In this document: positions 61,090-64,000 of the stretch, piece after piece
Layout of the letters: the number at the start of each line of letters is the position of its first letter
How positions within the stretch are numbered: the first letter of the stretch is position 1
Assembly: GCF_030167925.1 (NCBI RefSeq)
Contig: NZ_JASKUT010000001.1
Span: forward strand, 1,736,001 to 1,800,000
Direction of reading: 5' to 3'
Source of the DNA: Paenibacillus silviterrae
GTDB taxonomy: Bacteria > Bacillota > Bacilli > Paenibacillales > NBRC-103111
DNA length: 64,000 bases
Translations under genes and position numbers: made by a program
The notes under the pieces: model-generated
Database searches by the model: none
The model's input: only the letters and a program-made list of their open reading frames with translations
What the model was told of the DNA's origin: nothing

Positions 61090-61488
61090 GGGGGTGTCCC
61101 ATAAGTAGAAATTCTACTTGGGGAACACCCCGTTTGCTTTTGTGGAACTAAATTTCGCTTGAAATAGTGGAAGGATGAGCCTTTCCCCCCGAATTTGGAG
61201 CTCCTTTGGCTCCCACTGCCGCTTTCTTGAGTAAATTATGGGCAAGACTAAGCAGACCTACCTCGATGTTGACTTTAGGCCTACGGAATCCTCGATTCCC
61301 CTTTACTTGGCCAAAGACGCTTTCGACCTCGAACATTTTTCGCTACTTCAGCGTGAGTTTTGGATTGCCGTCATTTCCATAAAATCTAATCTATTGACGG
61401 CGACCAAGTGTTTGAGCTTAGGCTGAAGGTATTTTCCCACGACCAACGATAAGATGGTCATATTTTCACGGACTTATGGGACAGCCCC
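61090..61488 (-). mobile_element. Internally deleted IS1182-family relic (MITE-like)
   Basis: Bounded by inverted repeats GGGGGTGTCCCATAAGT (61090-61106) and, on the minus strand, GGGGCTGTCCCATAAGT (61472-61488), 16 of 17 identical. At 399 bp it is far shorter than a full IS1182 element (about 1.5-2 kb). Inside is only the 3' end of a transposase on the minus strand, interrupted by a stop. No clear target-site duplication was found. The right end abuts the stop codon of the GH127 gene. Confidence 0.85.
61148..61378 (-). pseudogene. IS1182-type transposase C-terminal fragment
   Basis: Reads GNDGNPKLTLK, then a TAG where relatives have Tyr, then RKMFEVESVFGQVKGNRGFRRPK and VEVGLLSLAHNLLKK-like sequence (here NIEVGLLSLAHNLLKK), the hallmark C-terminal end of IS1182/IS5-group transposases. 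The rest of the gene is missing and the remaining part carries a nonsense change, so it is dead. Confidence 0.82.
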
Positions 61489-61493
61489 TTTTT

Positions 61494-63446
61494 TTACATG
61501 CAGCTGCGGATCCACACCGTCATTTCCCCCGGCTGCCGGTTGCCCCATAGGTAATAGGGCACCGCTTTCAGAGTTATCGGCTCCGATGCCGACAGCCTCG
61601 CAGCCGGACGGTAGGCTGCCTCATCTTCCTGCCAGGAGGATAGCTCCCCTGCGAAGCCCTTCGCTGTAATGACAACCGCCCCGCCCAGCATTTCCGGCTC
61701 GAACGAGGCCTGCAAATCCTCCCTCAGATCAATGCATATATTCGAAAGCAGAGCTCCATTGTCCGCTTCCTCCAGACAATACACGAGCGGACCCCGTTCG
61801 ATGGCCGCCTTGCCTGCATTGGCCCGGATCTCCGGACGGGACTCGATGAACTGCGGCACCAGGGCCGGCATCCATTCCACGATATCCCCGGCTGCCCATC
61901 TCCTGGTCACAACGGCGTAGCCCGCCTCCGTGTCGTAGGATATGGCGGCTCCATTAACTAGCAGCTCCGCTTGCCCATTGCACCAGGAAGGAACTCGCAG
62001 GGCGAGAGTGAAGGCATCGTCCGGCACAGCCGTCATCTCGAACCTTGCGTAGCCTTCCCAAGGAAGCCGGGAATGCTGTTCCAGCTCCACTTGGCCCGCC
62101 GCCAGCTGAAGCTTCGCGGAGCTTCCGATGAATAGATGTGTATACACCTTGTTCTCGTCCTTGGACGCCGTGTAAATATAGTCGTTCAAGGAGGTCAGCA
62201 GCCGGGCTACATTCGGCGGACAGCAGGAGCAGCCGAACCACTTCTGTCTTACCGGCTTGACGTGCCTCTTCCCCGGATTATGCAGAGAAGCCTGCGGCCA
62301 AACCTCCAGGGGATTCACATAGAAGTAATGCTTGCCGTCCTGCGACATGCTTCCCAGGACATTATTGTACAGGGCCCGCTCCATCACATCGGCGTAATCG
62401 CTCTTGGCTTCCAGCTCCAGCATACGTCTGGCGAAGAAAATCAAGCCGATGGAAGCGCACGTCTCGGCATAAACCGTATCGTTCGGAAGATCATAGTCGA
62501 AAGAGAAGGCTTCTCCGTGATGGGTTGACCCGATGCCGCCTGTGATATACATCTGCTTCCGGGTCATATTGTTCCATAGGCGACGACAAGCCTCTGCCAG
62601 CTCCTTGTCACCTGTTAATCCGGCGAGATCCGCCATCGCTGTATACATATACACAGCCCGCACGGCATGCCCTACGGCCACCTCCTGCTCGCGAACGGGC
62701 AGATGCGCCTGATTATAGGCCAGGCTCTGGGCAGACGGTATCGGCACCGCCTTCTTGGCCCAATGGCTGTACCCGCCTCGCCGCTTGCACTCCTCGATGA
62801 AAAAATGCGGCTCCCGCCCGCGCTCATCAATAAAAAACTGCGCCAGCTCCAAGTATCTCCGCTCCCTTGTCACCCGGTACAGCTTGACCAGCGCCAATTC
62901 GATCTCCTGATGTCCGTCATACCCCCGGATTTGACCCGGCTCCTTGCCAAATACGGTATCGATATGGTCCGCAAGCTTGCATACGACCTCAAGCAGCCGT
63001 CGTTTCCCCGTAGCCTCGTAATAAGCGACCGCTGCCTCTATCATATGGCCGGCACAGTACAGCTCGTGCGCTTCGTGCAGATTCGTCCACGCATTGTCTT
63101 TTTCCTTTATTGTAAAATACGTGTTCAAATAGCCGTTTTCTTGCTGGGCTTTGGCGATCAACTCAATGACGCCGTCAGCGATGTCTTCCAGCTCGGGGTC
63201 CGGATGGGCAGCCAGCGAGTAACCGACCGCCTCAAGCCATTTGGCCACGTCGCTGTCCTGAAAGACCATTCCCCCGAATTCCCCCTCCTCCAGGCCGGCG
63301 GCAATTCGAAAATTTCGAATCGCGTAGCTCGGCTCCGCATCGGGGATCCGGTCATTGAGCGCCTCCCATTGATAAGGTAGAACCGCTTTGCGAACCAGCT
63401 CGGCATAGGAATTCCAAAACGGATCCCGAATATGTACCTGCCTCAT
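61494..63446 (-). CDS. Glycoside hydrolase family 127 (beta-L-arabinofuranosidase type)
   Basis: 650 residues, (alpha/alpha)6 barrel plus beta domains, no signal peptide, so it acts on imported oligosaccharides. The Cys-Zn active site lines up with Bifidobacterium HypBA1: Glu328 and Cys330 in ETCAS, and Cys408-Cys409 in WFGCSCCPPN. TGGIGSTHHGEAF, NPLEVWPQ and ERGPLVYCLE are further family motifs. It would release beta-L-arabinofuranose from plant glycans such as hydroxyproline-rich glycoproteins. The ATG at 63446 follows GGAGG by 8 bases. The last codons and stop run into the IS relic. A divergent AraC-type gene lies upstream. Confidence 0.92.
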   Translation of the reverse strand: MRQVHIRDPFWNSYAELVRKAVLPYQWEALNDRIPDAEPSYAIRNFRIAAGLEEGEFGGMVFQDSDVAKWLEAVGYSLAAHPDPELEDIADGVIELIAKAQQENGYLNTYFTIKEKDNAWTNLHEAHELYCAGHMIEAAVAYYEATGKRRLLEVVCKLADHIDTVFGKEPGQIRGYDGHQEIELALVKLYRVTRERRYLELAQFFIDERGREPHFFIEECKRRGGYSHWAKKAVPIPSAQSLAYNQAHLPVREQEVAVGHAVRAVYMYTAMADLAGLTGDKELAEACRRLWNNMTRKQMYITGGIGSTHHGEAFSFDYDLPNDTVYAETCASIGLIFFARRMLELEAKSDYADVMERALYNNVLGSMSQDGKHYFYVNPLEVWPQASLHNPGKRHVKPVRQKWFGCSCCPPNVARLLTSLNDYIYTASKDENKVYTHLFIGSSAKLQLAAGQVELEQHSRLPWEGYARFEMTAVPDDAFTLALRVPSWCNGQAELLVNGAAISYDTEAGYAVVTRRWAAGDIVEWMPALVPQFIESRPEIRANAGKAAIERGPLVYCLEEADNGALLSNICIDLREDLQASFEPEMLGGAVVITAKGFAGELSSWQEDEAAYRPAARLSASEPITLKAVPYYLWGNRQPGEMTVWIRSCM

Positions 63447-63579
63447 TTCCCGTCCCTCCATTTATATACTATTTGAATATTACACTTCTTCAGTTTATTC
63501 TGGAATGGAAAGCTGCACTACGAATAAATCGAACCCATTTTTTATAAAATATCACACTGCTTTCGGGAGGCTTATATTT

Positions 63580-64000
63580 GTGACTGAAACCGGCATCATC
63601 TCGTTGGAGCTCCCCCCGCTTCCCTATTACATAACAACCGGTCATACGACACTGCAGCCGGGGGAGCAGCATCCGAACCGCAGGAATATCGGAATTTTTG
63701 ACCTGCTGTGGGTAACGCAGGGAACGCTTTTTATGGGGGAAGAGGATCTACAATGGGAGGTAGCCGCCGGCCAAACGCTGCTGCTGCTTCCCGAACCGTA
63801 TCATTATGCGGTCAAGCCTTGTGATACGGAGACTCGCTTTTATTGGATTCATTTTGACTATAGCGGGAGGTGGGAGCATTCGGTCGAAAGCGGGGGAGGT
63901 CTCCCCTATCCCATACGGCACGCTTGGAAAAATCCGTATTCGCTGCGATTGAAGCAGTACGCCTCACCGTTCGAATTCCCGCTGGCGGAGCGGCACCTGC
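63580..64000 (+). CDS. AraC-family regulator, N-terminal sensor (partial, runs off the window)
   Basis: Open to the end of the window. The GTG start lies 9 bases after GGGAGG. About 140 codons are visible: TETGIISLELPPLPYYITTGHTT, then NIGIFDLLWVTQGTLFMGEEDLQWEVAAGQTLLLLPEPYHYA and TRFYWIHFDYSG, the cupin-like ligand pocket of AraC-family sugar regulators. The DNA-binding domain would lie beyond the edge. Being divergent from the GH127 gene, it probably controls it. Confidence 0.8.
   Translation, partial: MTETGIISLELPPLPYYITTGHTTLQPGEQHPNRRNIGIFDLLWVTQGTLFMGEEDLQWEVAAGQTLLLLPEPYHYAVKPCDTETRFYWIHFDYSGRWEHSVESGGGLPYPIRHAWKNPYSLRLKQYASPFEFPLAERHL

Overview
The window looks like a chromosomal segment of a spore-forming, low-to-mid GC Firmicute, most likely Paenibacillus or a close relative. 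The reasons are the Bacillus-type gene orders glnR-glnA / ynbB / hflX / spoVK and cotE / mutS / mutL / miaA / hfq, the spore genes spoVK and cotE, the GlnR and FadR/EtfBA regulatory logic of Bacilli, strong AGGAGG-type ribosome binding sites, and several plant-polysaccharide glycosidases paired with AraC regulators. No rRNA, tRNA, prophage or CRISPR array was seen.

Layout. 1-9.4 kb: the end of lexA, the glnRA nitrogen operon, ynbB-hflX, spoVK, then a HAD phosphatase, a PH-domain protein, a DUF1294 membrane protein and a Ktr-type potassium transporter. 9.5-14.3 kb: an EamA transporter, an ArsB-type efflux pump, and a phoX-tatA-tatC cluster in which a PhoX-type phosphatase with a twin-arginine signal lies beside its own Tat translocase, downstream of a regular PhoP-box array. 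14.3-25.2 kb: beta-mannosidase with a divergent AraC regulator, a stress-type dehydrogenase, a run of small enzymes (YdcF-like, FosA/FosB-like VOC, esterase, ADP-ribosylglycohydrolase), a cyclophilin lipoprotein and class A PBP. 25.3-36.8 kb: hfq, miaA, an RsmJ-like methyltransferase, mutL, an S41 protease, mutS, a GS-type amidoligase with an ATP-grasp-like front half, cotE and a YqjA-like exporter.

36.8-38.4 kb holds the most unusual locus: an intact IS1595-type transposase-like protein that has lost all its catalytic residues. It is driven by a near-perfect promoter whose spacer contains a perfect LexA (SOS) box, and it is bracketed by two forward and two inverted copies of a motif of about 19 bp. 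38.4-51.1 kb is a complete fatty-acid beta-oxidation locus: a seven-gene leftward operon (fadF, fadN, fadA, fadE, lcfA, thioesterase, SCP2) opposite fadR-etfB-etfA, with a FadR operator between them. The electron path is FadE to EtfBA to FadF.

51-64 kb: a P-loop kinase, an orphan small protein, a DUF2207 membrane lipoprotein, a SsuABC/ThiXYZ-like ABC transporter, a secreted serpin lipoprotein, an M32 carboxypeptidase, a HesB-like protein, a beta-carbonic anhydrase, an internally deleted IS1182-type relic with both terminal repeats, a GH127 glycosidase and the start of a divergent AraC regulator cut by the window edge.
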